A stretch of 64,000 bases of DNA from Bacillota bacterium (GCA_023420895.1 JAEZUY010000040.1:1-64000), one strand, 5' to 3'; counted from the first letter of the stretch, positions 44,357 to 53,159 are shown. The notes: generated by a model from the letters alone, not told the origin. Numbers and translations are program-made.

Positions 44357-45066
44357 AGAATATAATACAGAAAAAGATAGAGAATATTAAGGAAAGACAC
44401 GATGTCTGTGGTATACTTTTAGTAGGTTCTTTCAGAGAAAAATACAGAAGCGGAGACTTTTCAGAAGAAGAAATAAAATCAGATATAGATTTATTTGCAG
44501 TCACTGAAGAAAAAGAATTTGAAAGATCAGTAGACAGTTTTTCAGGAGTGGAGTTCGATATTTCCTTTATAACTAAGGAACAGCTGAAAAAAGCTGCAGA
44601 AAACGAGACACATTCACTGATTTCTATGCTTTCAGACTGTGAAGTTCTGGAAGCGGATGAGGAGACTGAAAAACTTCTTGAAGAGATAAGAAGAGTCTAC
44701 GAAAAAGGACCTGAACCTATTGATAAGTACTTTACAGATTATAAAAGATTTGTATTTACAAGCTGTCTTAGGACTATAAAAAAGAGAAGAGACAGAATAG
44801 AATTCGATATTCTTTTCAACAGTCTTGTGGCAGAGCTTCTTAAATTTCATTATTTAAGTTCGGGCAAGTGGATTCCGCCTGAAAAAAACCTATTGAAATT
44901 TATCGAAGATAGTAATATATTGTATATATTGAAAGAAATTTATACAGATAAAGAAAAGTCTGAAAAAATTAGATTAATCGAAGAACTATTTTATGCAATT
45001 ATGTCGGATTACGGCGGAAAGCTCGATATATGGAATGAGGGTAGATTTCCATTCGACTTTAAATAG
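44353..45066 (+). CDS. Nucleotidyltransferase-like protein embedded in folate operon
   Basis: 237 aa. The N-terminal part resembles a minimal nucleotidyltransferase: LLVGSFREKYRSG (GS motif near 24) followed at a larger than usual distance by SDIDLFAV (the D-x-D metal motif, near 44), and a third acidic position in GVEFDISFI. The rest (about 100-237) is helical, like the substrate-binding tails of such enzymes. It overlaps pabC by four bases and precedes folE by 28 nt, so it is fully embedded in folate synthesis. No folate step needing such an enzyme is known to me. Confidence 0.7.
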   Translation: MKNIIQKKIENIKERHDVCGILLVGSFREKYRSGDFSEEEIKSDIDLFAVTEEKEFERSVDSFSGVEFDISFITKEQLKKAAENETHSLISMLSDCEVLEADEETEKLLEEIRRVYEKGPEPIDKYFTDYKRFVFTSCLRTIKKRRDRIEFDILFNSLVAELLKFHYLSSGKWIPPEKNLLKFIEDSNILYILKEIYTDKEKSEKIRLIEELFYAIMSDYGGKLDIWNEGRFPFDFK

Positions 45067-45094
45067 TTTAATGATATAGTATGGAGGGATATTC

Positions 45095-45655
45095 GTGGAT
45101 AAACCAAGAATAGAGAAAGCAGTTAGAGAAATAATATTAGCAGTAGGAGAAGATCCTGAGAGAGAAGGTCTTGTAGATACTCCTGCAAGAATAGCAAGAA
45201 TGTACGAAGAAATATACAGCGGACTAGAAACTGATCCTAAAGATCTTCTTCAAGTTTTCTTCCAAGAAGGAAATCACGAAGAACTAGTTCTTGTTAAAGA
45301 CATACCTTTCTATTCAACTTGTGAACACCACTGGGTGCCTTTCTTTGGAAAAGCTCACGTGGGATATCTTCCAAAGGGAGGAAAACTTACTGGACTTAGC
45401 AAACTTGCAAGAGTTGTTGATGCAGTTGCAAAAAGACCTCAGCTTCAGGAAAGAATAACTGCTACAGTTGCAGATACTGTAGAAGAAGTTCTAGATCCTT
45501 ATGGAGTTATAGTTGTAGTTGAAGCAGAACACATGTGCATGACTATGAGAGGAGTTAAAAAACCTGGATCTAAGACTGTTACTTCAGCAGTTAGAGGTAT
45601 ATTCGCAAAAGACGCTAAAGCGAGAGCTGAAGCAATGTCGCTTATAAAATTCTAA
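45095..45655 (+). CDS. folE: GTP cyclohydrolase I
   Basis: 186 aa. Opens GTP to dihydroneopterin triphosphate. Zinc ligands lie in STCEHHWVPFFGKAHVGY (Cys near 76 and the His after it) and in EAEHMCMTMRGVKKPGS (second Cys). KLARVVDAVAKRPQLQERIT and TSAVRGIF are family blocks. GTG start behind GGAGGGATATTC. Confidence 0.97.
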   Translation: MDKPRIEKAVREIILAVGEDPEREGLVDTPARIARMYEEIYSGLETDPKDLLQVFFQEGNHEELVLVKDIPFYSTCEHHWVPFFGKAHVGYLPKGGKLTGLSKLARVVDAVAKRPQLQERITATVADTVEEVLDPYGVIVVVEAEHMCMTMRGVKKPGSKTVTSAVRGIFAKDAKARAEAMSLIKF

Positions 45656-45690
45656 GAGAATATTAATAGAAAAATCAATATAAATACAGT

Positions 45691-45723
45691 CATTAAGCCA
45701 TTTATTTTTTAAATGGCTTAATG
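45691..45723 (+). promoter_or_regulatory. Perfect 14-bp hairpin between folE and folP, no T run
   Basis: CATTAAGCCATTTA (45691-45704) pairs exactly with TAAATGGCTTAATG (45710-45723) around a T5 loop. What follows is CCATATTTAG, not a U run, so it is not a standard terminator. It may protect or process the transcript and set different folE and folP-folBK levels. Confidence 0.55.
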
Positions 45724-45760
45724 CCATATTTAGACAAATTTTAAGTAAAGGTGTTTGATT

Positions 45761-46624
45761 ATGAGAAATATAATATACAGAAATCACAGAAAAATGGAAA
45801 TACCATGCGGAAAGCATACACTGAAAGTAGGAGACAGAACTCTTATAATGGGAATACTTAACGTAACTCCGGATTCTTTTTCAGACGGAGGAAAATACAA
45901 TGAGCTTGATAATGCTCTAAAACACGCTAAGGAAATGATAGAAGACGGAGCTGATATAATAGATATCGGAGCGGAATCTACTAGACCTGGACACACTGTT
46001 ATATCTGATGAAGAGGAAATAGAGAGACTTACTCCTATAATAAAAGCCCTTATAGATGAAATAGATGTGCCTATATCAGTAGACACTTACAAACCTGCTG
46101 TTGCAAAAGCTGTTCTTGAACTTGGAGTGCCTATAATAAATGATATCTGGGGACTTCAGAGAGACCCTGAAATGGCTAAAGTTATAGCTGAGCACGATGC
46201 TGTAGTTGTAGCTATGCACAATCAGGACGGAACTGAATACGAAGGAGACGTAGTAGACGCAGTTGCAGATTTTCTAAGAGAATCTATAAGAATAGGTATG
46301 GAAGCCGGAATACCTAAAGAGAAAATAATTCTTGACCCTGGTGTTGGATTCGGAAAAGATACGGATCAGAACCTTGAAGTTATGTCGAGACTTGGAGAAT
46401 TCAACGATTTCGGATGTGCAGTTCTTCTTGGAACTTCTAAGAAATCTATGATAGGAAACGTTTTAGACCTTCCGCCAAGTGAAAGAGTTGAAGGAACTAT
46501 AGCAACTTCAGTTATGGGAACTATTCAGGGAATGGATATAGTAAGAGTTCACAATGTTAAAGAAAACTACAGAGCTCTTAAACTTACAGATGCAATCGTG
46601 AGGAAGACACCATGGAAAAAATAG
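45761..46624 (+). CDS. folP: Dihydropteroate synthase
   Basis: 287 aa from ATG 45761, seven bases after AAAGGTG (a TTG at 45755 is too close). Joins dihydropterin pyrophosphate and p-aminobenzoate; the target of sulfonamides. Signatures: ILNVTPDSFSDGGKY, DIGAESTRPGH, ILDPGVGFGKDTDQN and VLLGTSKKSMIG. It overlaps folBK by 13 nt. Confidence 0.96.
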   Translation: MRNIIYRNHRKMEIPCGKHTLKVGDRTLIMGILNVTPDSFSDGGKYNELDNALKHAKEMIEDGADIIDIGAESTRPGHTVISDEEEIERLTPIIKALIDEIDVPISVDTYKPAVAKAVLELGVPIINDIWGLQRDPEMAKVIAEHDAVVVAMHNQDGTEYEGDVVDAVADFLRESIRIGMEAGIPKEKIILDPGVGFGKDTDQNLEVMSRLGEFNDFGCAVLLGTSKKSMIGNVLDLPPSERVEGTIATSVMGTIQGMDIVRVHNVKENYRALKLTDAIVRKTPWKK

Positions 46625-47457
46625 TTATGAAGAATCTTGGCTTCTATTCCTATCACGGAGCGATGAGTGAAGAAAATGTTCTGGGACAGAAATTTTTTCT
46701 TGATGTTGAACTCATATGCGATATAGCAGAAGCCGGATATTCTGATGACGTTTTAGATACTGTGCACTACGGCGAAGTCTATGAGACTATAAAAAATGTG
46801 ATGGAAAATGAAAGATACGATTTAATAGAGAAAGTTGCACAGAGAATAATAGACGATATTTTCGAAAAGTTCGAAAAGGTTAAGGAAATAGAAGTTGCCG
46901 TTAAAAAACCGGAAGCTCCAGTTCCTGGAATATATGACTATTTCGGAGTGACATTCAGAAGAAAGAGAAAAGAATTTTCTAACAGAGCATATCTGGGAAT
47001 AGGCGGAAATATAGGAGACAGAAAAGAGAATATAGAAAATGCTCTTAAACTCCTTAATAAATCTGAAAGTATAAAAGTAGTTAAAGTTTCATCTCTTTAT
47101 GAAACAGAGCCTTGGGGATATACGGATCAGGACTGGTTCATGAATATAGTTGCAGAAATTGAAACTGAACTGAATCCTTACGACCTTTTGGAATACTGTC
47201 AGAAAGTTGAAAATGAACTGAAAAGAGTAAGAAAAATCAGATGGGGTCCTAGAACTATAGATGTAGATATACTTCTTTACGACGGATTCGAATCGGACGA
47301 TGAGAAACTCACAGTTCCGCATCCCAGAATGACTGAGAGAGCATTCGTAATGGTGCCGCTTTTTGAGATAAACGATGATATCGAAATAAATGGAGAAAAT
47401 ATAAAGGACATAATGAGAGATTTTAAAGGTGAAGAAATAAGAAAAATCTCAGAATAA
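46612..47457 (+). CDS. folBK: Fused dihydroneopterin aldolase / HPPK (FolB-FolK)
   Basis: 281 aa with two enzymes. Residues about 1-120 are dihydroneopterin aldolase (GFYSYHGAMSEENVLGQ, DTVHYGEVYE, VKKPEAPVPG). Residues about 125-281 are 6-hydroxymethyl-dihydropterin pyrophosphokinase (YLGIGGNIGDR, SLYETEPWGYTDQDWF, RWGPRTIDVDILLYD, PHPRMTERAFV). They catalyse consecutive steps, so fusion makes sense, and similar fusions are known. The ATG lies inside the end of folP with GAGG as SD. Confidence 0.95.
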   Translation: MEKIVMKNLGFYSYHGAMSEENVLGQKFFLDVELICDIAEAGYSDDVLDTVHYGEVYETIKNVMENERYDLIEKVAQRIIDDIFEKFEKVKEIEVAVKKPEAPVPGIYDYFGVTFRRKRKEFSNRAYLGIGGNIGDRKENIENALKLLNKSESIKVVKVSSLYETEPWGYTDQDWFMNIVAEIETELNPYDLLEYCQKVENELKRVRKIRWGPRTIDVDILLYDGFESDDEKLTVPHPRMTERAFVMVPLFEINDDIEINGENIKDIMRDFKGEEIRKISE

Positions 47458-47478
47458 AATATATTTAGGGGTGAGCAT

Positions 47479-48753
47479 ATGAAATTACTGCTGAAAGATA
47501 TCAGATATGTCGATTTAGACAGAGAAGAAGTGAAAAAAGCTTCAATAGGTATTGAGGACGGATATATAAAGTATATCGGAGATATCCCTGAAGATTTTTC
47601 CTCTGATGAAATTATAGACGGAAGAGATAAAGTTGCAATACCCGGCATTTTCAATGCTCACACCCATATTCCGATGACTATACTGAGAAACTATTCGGAC
47701 GACCAGCCGCTGAAAAGCTGGCTTAACGACTATATATGGCCTGCAGAGGCTAAACTCAGCGAAGAAGATATTTACTGGGGAGCTCTGCTGGGACTGTCTG
47801 AACTAATGAAATTCGGAATAACATGTTTTGTAGACATGTATTTTTACATAGACAGAATAGGCGAAGCTCTCGAAGAGAGCGGTATGAGAGGATTTATATC
47901 GAGAGGACTCATAGGAAATGACGATCCGGACTTTGAGCAGCTTAAAGAGACTGAAGATTTTATAAAAAAATGGGACGGAAGAGGAAATGGAAGGATAAGA
48001 GGAATGGTCGGACCTCATGCTCCGTATACATGTCCGCCTGAATACCTTGTGAAATCTGCAGAGCTTGCGGAAAAATACGGAAAATCGATTCACATACATC
48101 TGTCTGAAAGTGACGATGAAGTTGAAGAGAGCATAAGGAAGTACGGAATGACGCCGACTGAACATCTTGAAAAGCTTGGAATATTTAAAATAAACACTTT
48201 AGCGGCTCACTGTATTCAGCTTACTGACAGGGATATAGAGATTCTGGCCGAAAACAGAGTGAACGTTCTCTACAATCCTGTAAGCAATATGAAACTTGGA
48301 AACGGCTTTGCGAGAATTAAAGATTTGAGAGAATCAGGCGTCAATATAGCTATAGGAACTGACGGATGTGCAAGCAATAATAATCTGTCGATTTTAGAAG
48401 AGATGAAAATAGCTTCTCTTGTAAATAAAGGGGTAGAAAAAAGTCCTACATTTATAAGCGCTGCTGAAGCTGTGAGAATGGCAACGGTAAACGGAATAAA
48501 AGCTGTCGGACTTGAAAAAGAGCTTGGAAGCATTGAAACAGGAAAGAAAGCTGATATTACAGTTCTTAATATGGATAAGGTGAATACAGTTCCGGAGAAC
48601 AGCATAATATCGTCTCTTGCTTATTCCGTTCAGTCTGATAATATATACAGTACAATAGTAGATGGAAAAGTTCTCTATAAAGACGGAGAATTTAATACTT
48701 TGGACATTGAAAAAATTAAATATAATGTAAGAAAAATTTCTCAGAAAATTTAA
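47479..48753 (+). CDS. Amidohydrolase, MTA/SAH deaminase-like
   Basis: 424 aa metal-dependent amidohydrolase of the 5'-methylthioadenosine/S-adenosylhomocysteine deaminase (MtaD) type. Metal ligands: NAHTHIPMTIL (His pair near 60), HIHLSESDDEVEES, AHCIQLTDRDI and IGTDGCASNNNLSI. The LRNYSDDQPLKSWLNDYIWPAE segment is typical of the MtaD/TrzA group. Probable role: deaminating adenosyl by-products or another purine or pterin-like base. Its place after folBK might hint at the latter, but that is speculation. SD GGGGTGAG precedes ATG. Confidence 0.85.
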   Translation: MKLLLKDIRYVDLDREEVKKASIGIEDGYIKYIGDIPEDFSSDEIIDGRDKVAIPGIFNAHTHIPMTILRNYSDDQPLKSWLNDYIWPAEAKLSEEDIYWGALLGLSELMKFGITCFVDMYFYIDRIGEALEESGMRGFISRGLIGNDDPDFEQLKETEDFIKKWDGRGNGRIRGMVGPHAPYTCPPEYLVKSAELAEKYGKSIHIHLSESDDEVEESIRKYGMTPTEHLEKLGIFKINTLAAHCIQLTDRDIEILAENRVNVLYNPVSNMKLGNGFARIKDLRESGVNIAIGTDGCASNNNLSILEEMKIASLVNKGVEKSPTFISAAEAVRMATVNGIKAVGLEKELGSIETGKKADITVLNMDKVNTVPENSIISSLAYSVQSDNIYSTIVDGKVLYKDGEFNTLDIEKIKYNVRKISQKI

Positions 48754-48852
48754 ATCTGTGAAAATAAAATTAGTAGAAATTGAAAAATCTATATGTTAAT
48801 ATTATATAGTTAAAATATGTATTTGCACTAGGCAAAGGAGATGGATAAGAAG

Positions 48853-50199
48853 ATGTTGATTAATAAAAGCAGAGAAGAACAGATTGAAATTATAAAAGAA
48901 TCTATAGAAGAAAATAATATAAAATTCATCGTTCTTCAGCTAGTTGATATAATGGGTACAGTAAAGAGCATAACACTGCCTGTAAGCCAGCTTGAAAAAA
49001 TACTGAGCAATGAGGTAATGTTTGACGGATCTTCAATAGACGGATTTGCAAGAATTGAAGAATCAGATATGTACCTGTATCCGGATCTGTCGACATATCT
49101 TGTACTGCCTTGGAAGACTGATGAATACGGTATTGCAAGATTCATCTGCGATGTATATACACCAGATGAAAAACCGTTCATAGGATGTCCGAGAGGGATA
49201 CTGAGAAAGACTCTCGAAGAGGCAAAAGCGATGGGATATGAGTTCTTTGTAGGACCTGAACCGGAGTTCTATCTTTTTGAAAAAGATGAAAAAGGAAATC
49301 CGATTCTTGAAAGCAGCGATGCTGCAGGATACTTTGATATGGCTCCTATAGACAGAGGAGAAGATGTCAGAGAAATAATTTCTCTTGCACTTCAGGAAGC
49401 CGGATTCGAAGTTGAAGCGGCTCACCATGAATGCGGTCCTGGACAGCATGAAATAGATTTCAAATATTCGGATGCGCTTCACACAGCAGATAACATCATG
49501 ACTTTCAGATATATAGTAAGAAGAATTTCTGACGATTTAGGAATATTTGCGAGCTTCATGCCGAAACCGGTTGAAGATATAGCAGGTTCAGGAATGCATA
49601 TAAATATGTCTCTTTTCAAAGACGGAGAGAATATATTCTATGATACTGAAGCGAAAAATATGCTTAGCGACGATGCAGTAAACTTCATAGGAGGACTGAT
49701 AGAGCACGCTAAAGGATATACAGCAATAACTAACCCTCTTATAAATTCATATAAGAGACTGGTTCCTGGACACGAAGCGCCAGTTTATATAGCATGGTCG
49801 CATAAAAACAGAAGTCCGCTCGTAAGAGTTCCGGCTAAGAGAGGATCTTCTACGAGAGTTGAACTTAGAAGTCCGGATCCTGCATGCAACCCTTATCTTG
49901 CACTTTCAGTAGTGCTTGCGGCTGGGCTTGACGGAATGAAAAAGAAGACAGAGCCGCCTAAATCGGTTAGAGGAAATATATACGAAATGAATTTAGAGGA
50001 AAGAGAAGAAAGACAGATAGAGTCTCTTCCAAAAACTCTTTATGAAGCAGTTAATTATTTTAAAGAAAATGAACTTATGAGAGAAGTTCTGGGAGAACAC
50101 GTTTCTGAAAAGTTCATAACAGCAAAACTTGGAGAATGGGACAGATTCAGAAAAGCTGTTCATCCATGGGAAATAGAAGAATATTTAAGAGCATTCTAA
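48853..50199 (+). CDS. glnA: Glutamine synthetase type I-alpha
   Basis: About 448 aa. ATG 48853 is preferred: the in-frame ATG at 48841 abuts the SD GCAAAGGAG with no spacing. Makes glutamine from glutamate, ammonia and ATP. Strong similarity to Firmicute GlnA throughout: VMFDGSSIDGFARIEESDMYLYP, EFYLFEKDEKGNP, HHECGPGQHEIDFKY, GSGMHINMSLFKDG, RSPLVRVPAKRGSSTRVELR and a C-terminal VHPWEIEEYL. There is no adenylylation-type region, so regulation is expected by feedback or GlnR-like control. A weak promoter (TTGAAA at 48780) lies upstream. Confidence 0.96.
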   Translation: MLINKSREEQIEIIKESIEENNIKFIVLQLVDIMGTVKSITLPVSQLEKILSNEVMFDGSSIDGFARIEESDMYLYPDLSTYLVLPWKTDEYGIARFICDVYTPDEKPFIGCPRGILRKTLEEAKAMGYEFFVGPEPEFYLFEKDEKGNPILESSDAAGYFDMAPIDRGEDVREIISLALQEAGFEVEAAHHECGPGQHEIDFKYSDALHTADNIMTFRYIVRRISDDLGIFASFMPKPVEDIAGSGMHINMSLFKDGENIFYDTEAKNMLSDDAVNFIGGLIEHAKGYTAITNPLINSYKRLVPGHEAPVYIAWSHKNRSPLVRVPAKRGSSTRVELRSPDPACNPYLALSVVLAAGLDGMKKKTEPPKSVRGNIYEMNLEEREERQIESLPKTLYEAVNYFKENELMREVLGEHVSEKFITAKLGEWDRFRKAVHPWEIEEYLRAF

Positions 50200-50202
50200 T
50201 AG

Positions 50203-50230
50203 AAGACCAGTTTTAAACTGGTCTTTACTT
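50203..50230. terminator. Palindromic terminator after glnA
   Basis: AAGACCAGTTT/AAACTGGTCTT, an almost loopless palindrome (50203-50225) followed by a weak TTTACTTT run. Confidence 0.65.
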
Positions 50231-50285
50231 TAAATTAAATTAGAAAATGACTCGAACAGAGAAAAGAGGCGAAACCGGGAATACT

Positions 50286-51524
50286 ATGACTGGAATAGAT
50301 ATTACAGAAGCAGGAAGATTTGAGAAACTTTTGGAGAGCAGAAATTTTTTAAACAGAATTTATACTGAAAGTGAAAAAAAGCATATTTTCAGCAGAAAGA
50401 AGAGAGAGAAACAGGCTGAAACTGCAGCCGGAATATTTGCTGCAAAAGAAGCTGTAAGCAAAGCTCTTGGGACAGGAATAGGAAAAATCGGCTGGAAAGA
50501 TATTGAAATTTTAAGAAATGAAAAAGGAGCTCCAAAAGTCAGACTTAACAGAGAATCTCAAATTACCGGAAGTATGCCTGAAGATACAGATATTCATATA
50601 TCTATAACACATGACTGCGGAATAGCGGCCGCCGTGTGCTTTATATATTTTAATGGAAATGGAAGGAAAGTTATGAAAGAAAATATAAGACTTCCCAAGA
50701 GAAAACTAGAGACTAATAAGGGCGATTATGGAAAGCTTGCAGTTATAGGCGGCTCAGTCGGAATGGCGGGAGCGCCGTGCATGAGCTCGTTCAGTGCACT
50801 GAGAACAGGTTCAGGACTTGTATATACTGCAGTTCCGTCATCTATTTCGGAAATTGCGGCTATAAAATCGCTTGAAAATATAGTCGTTCCCTTAGAAGAC
50901 GGAAATAAAGGATATTTCTCAGATATATCTTTAGAAGATTTCAAGAATAAGCTTTCAAAAGCAGATACTATAGCTGTAGGACCGGGAATGGGAAACAATC
51001 CTGAAACAGAGGCTTTTTTAAAGGGAATTCTGGAATTAGGAAAACCTGCTGTTATAGATGCTGACGGTCTCAATATAATTGCAAGTAATAAGAATCTTCT
51101 GGATATAAATGAGAATATAATTCTGACTCCTCATCTTATGGAATTTTCGAGACTCGTCGGAACAGATATAAGAGAGATTCAGAGAGACAGAGACAGATTT
51201 GCTGAAGAATTTATAGAGAAATACAATCTGACTCTGGTTCTTAAAGGAAACAGGACTCTCGTTATAAACAGAAACGGGAGGTATGTGAACAGTACCGGGA
51301 ATCCGGGAATGGCGACTGCCGGAAGCGGAGATGTTCTGACAGGAATAATAGCATCTCTTATAGGGCAGAAACTTGATTTGTTCGAAGCTGCAAAAACTGG
51401 AGTCTATCTTCATGGACTGGCAGGAGATATTGCGGCTCGGGAAAAAGGGGAATACAGTATGATTGCGGGAGATATAATAGAATATCTTCCAGAAGCAGTT
51501 AAACTAATAGTTGGAGATGAATAA
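50286..51524 (+). CDS. Fused holo-ACP synthase (AcpS) / ADP-dependent NAD(P)HX dehydratase (NnrD)
   Basis: About 412 aa from ATG 50286 (an ATG at 50247 is possible, but AcpS proteins start near TGIDITEAGRF). Residues about 1-118 are AcpS: Mg ligands Asp in GIDITEAGRF and Glu in FAAKEAVSKALGTGI. It loads phosphopantetheine on ACP. After a short linker, residues about 130-412 are NnrD, which repairs hydrated NAD(P)H: KGDYGKLAVIGGSVGMAGAP, AVGPGMGNNPETE, LTPHLMEFSRL, NPGMATAGSGDVLTGIIA. No YjeF_N epimerase is present. ATG 50673, at the joint, has its own GGAAGGAAAG, so NnrD may also be made alone. Confidence 0.88.
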   Translation: MTGIDITEAGRFEKLLESRNFLNRIYTESEKKHIFSRKKREKQAETAAGIFAAKEAVSKALGTGIGKIGWKDIEILRNEKGAPKVRLNRESQITGSMPEDTDIHISITHDCGIAAAVCFIYFNGNGRKVMKENIRLPKRKLETNKGDYGKLAVIGGSVGMAGAPCMSSFSALRTGSGLVYTAVPSSISEIAAIKSLENIVVPLEDGNKGYFSDISLEDFKNKLSKADTIAVGPGMGNNPETEAFLKGILELGKPAVIDADGLNIIASNKNLLDINENIILTPHLMEFSRLVGTDIREIQRDRDRFAEEFIEKYNLTLVLKGNRTLVINRNGRYVNSTGNPGMATAGSGDVLTGIIASLIGQKLDLFEAAKTGVYLHGLAGDIAAREKGEYSMIAGDIIEYLPEAVKLIVGDE

Positions 51525-51525
51525 A

Positions 51526-52683
51526 ATGGATTACAGAACTACCTGGGCGGAGATAGACCTTGATAATCTGAAACACAATCTTGAAGAGGTTAAATCTGCG
51601 ATAAAACCCGGAACAAGAATTCTGGCCGTTGTGAAAGCCAATGCCTATGGTCACGGTTCAGTACAGATTGCAAAGCAGATGAGAGAAAGCGGAGTGGATT
51701 TCTTTGCAGTTTCTTCAATATATGAAGCGATAGAACTCAGAGAAAACGGTATAAACGAAGATATAATGGTGCTGGGATATACCCCTGAGGGGCATATAAT
51801 AGAAGCGCTGAAATATGATATAATACTGACTATTTACAGCAGAGAATTCGCTTTACAGGTTTCCAGAATAGCAAAGGGGATAAAAAAGAAAGCCAAGGCT
51901 CATATAAAAGTGGATACTGGAATGAACAGACTCGGATTTCAGTACAGCGAAGAGGATATCGATAATATTGAGGAAATATGCAATATTGAGAACATTGATA
52001 TAGATGGAATCTTCACTCATTTTGCAACAGCAGATGAGAAAAATAAGGAATTTTCAGAATATCAGTTTAAAAATTTTCTTAAATTTATAGATAAACTCAA
52101 AAAAAGGGGTATAGATATAAAGAATAGACATATTTCTAACAGTGCGGCCATAATAGATCTTCCGGAATACAATCTCGATATTGTAAGACCGGGAATAATG
52201 CTTTACGGCTACTATCCTTCGGGAGAAGTCAATAAAGACAAGATAAAGCTTAAGAAAGTTATGTCTCTAAAGACGAGAATCTCAAATATCAAAATGATAG
52301 AAAAAGGAGAAACTGTAGGATACGGCAGAAAATTTAAAGCCGAAGATAAAACTTTAGTCGGAACTATGCCTATTGGATATGCAGACGGTTTTTCAAGACT
52401 TTTATCAGGAAAAATATCTGTAAATCATAAAGACACTAAACTCAGACTTATAGGAAATGTATGTATGGATCAGTCGTTTGCAGACTGTACCGGTCATGAT
52501 GAAATATCTATAGGCGATGAGATTGTAATATTCGGAGAAGGCGAAAATTACAATTCTGCAGAAGATCTCGCTGAAGCCATGGGAACTATAAGTTATGAAA
52601 TCTTATGTCTTGTAGGAAGAAGAATTCCCAGAATATTCATAAAAGACAAAAAGAAACTTCAGACGGTAGACTATCTTCTATAA
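51526..52683 (+). CDS. alr: Alanine racemase
   Basis: 385 aa from ATG 51526 behind GGAGATGA; in-frame TTG 51511 precedes the SD. Makes D-alanine for peptidoglycan. The PLP lysine is in AVVKANAYGHG (near 38), with DTGMNRLGF, RHISNSAAI and MPIGYADGFSR; the second catalytic region is NVCMDQSFADC. Directly downstream of the AcpS-NnrD gene (stop at 51524), an arrangement seen in Bacillus as acpS...alr...ndoA. Confidence 0.95.
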   Translation: MDYRTTWAEIDLDNLKHNLEEVKSAIKPGTRILAVVKANAYGHGSVQIAKQMRESGVDFFAVSSIYEAIELRENGINEDIMVLGYTPEGHIIEALKYDIILTIYSREFALQVSRIAKGIKKKAKAHIKVDTGMNRLGFQYSEEDIDNIEEICNIENIDIDGIFTHFATADEKNKEFSEYQFKNFLKFIDKLKKRGIDIKNRHISNSAAIIDLPEYNLDIVRPGIMLYGYYPSGEVNKDKIKLKKVMSLKTRISNIKMIEKGETVGYGRKFKAEDKTLVGTMPIGYADGFSRLLSGKISVNHKDTKLRLIGNVCMDQSFADCTGHDEISIGDEIVIFGEGENYNSAEDLAEAMGTISYEILCLVGRRIPRIFIKDKKKLQTVDYLL

Positions 52684-52684
52684 A

Positions 52685-52798
52685 ATGTCCACTTTAATAT
52701 GTGGAGGTGATTGGGTGTTAAAAACCAGAAAGATGAAATACATACGTCATGAAAAAGGCTCGAAAATAACACTTAGAAGATGTGAGTACATATGGTAA
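52685..52798 (+). CDS. Very small ORF (37 or 27 aa) in the antitoxin position before mazF
   Basis: Reading from ATG 52685 (37 aa) or from GTG 52715 (27 aa). The GTG is the better start because GGAGGTGAT lies 5-8 nt before it. The peptide is basic (KTRKMKYIRHEKGSKITLRR) and ends TGG-TAA overlapping the mazF ATG. It shows no ribbon-helix-helix or AbrB antitoxin pattern and is far shorter than the usual EndoAI (about 93 aa). TCCAC (52688-52692) can pair with GTGGA (52701-52705), partly hiding the SD. It may be a leader peptide coupling to mazF or a worn-down antitoxin. Confidence 0.35.
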   Translation: MSTLICGGDWVLKTRKMKYIRHEKGSKITLRRCEYIW

Positions 52799-53133
52799 AA
52801 AGAGGCGATCTCTATTATGCTGATCTGAGTCCCGTCATCGGTTCTGAACAGGGAGGAGTGCGCCCTGTAATAGTTATACAGAATGATGTCGGAAATAAAT
52901 ACAGTCCCACTATTATAATAGCGGCTGTCACATCTCAGATAAATAAAGCAAAACTGCCTACTCATATTGAAATTAAAGCGCATAATTTTGGACTGACTAA
53001 AGATTCAGTAGTTCTTTTAGAACAGGTCAGAACGATAGATAAGAAAAGACTTAAAGAAAAAATAGGACATTTTAACGATGAAGCTATGGAAAAGATAGAT
53101 TCGGCATTGAAGACGAGTTTAGGGCTTTCTTAG
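52792..53133 (+). CDS. mazF: MazF/EndoA-family endoribonuclease toxin
   Basis: 113 aa, very close to Firmicute EndoA (NdoA). Strong blocks: KRGDLYYADLSPVIGSEQGG, RPVIVIQNDVGNKYSPT, AAVTSQINKAKLPTHIEI and LLEQVRTIDKKRLKEK. The Arg in GGVRP and the Ser/Thr in AAVTSQ are the catalytic positions. Cuts mRNA at short motifs (UACAU in Bacillus). The normal upstream antitoxin gene is absent; only a tiny ORF separates it from alr. Terminator follows. Confidence 0.94.
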   Translation: MVKRGDLYYADLSPVIGSEQGGVRPVIVIQNDVGNKYSPTIIIAAVTSQINKAKLPTHIEIKAHNFGLTKDSVVLLEQVRTIDKKRLKEKIGHFNDEAMEKIDSALKTSLGLS

Positions 53134-53159
53134 GGACAGTGCGGCGCACTGTCCCTTTT
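53133..53159 (+). terminator. Intrinsic terminator
   Basis: GGGACAGTGC/GCACTGTCCC, 3-nt loop, TTTTGTTTT; it begins at the last base of the mazF stop codon. Confidence 0.9.

Noticed and set aside
50203..50225. Perfect palindrome as an attachment or IS end
   Set aside because: Position right after glnA, an A/T flank and lack of any duplicate or transposase favour a plain terminator.
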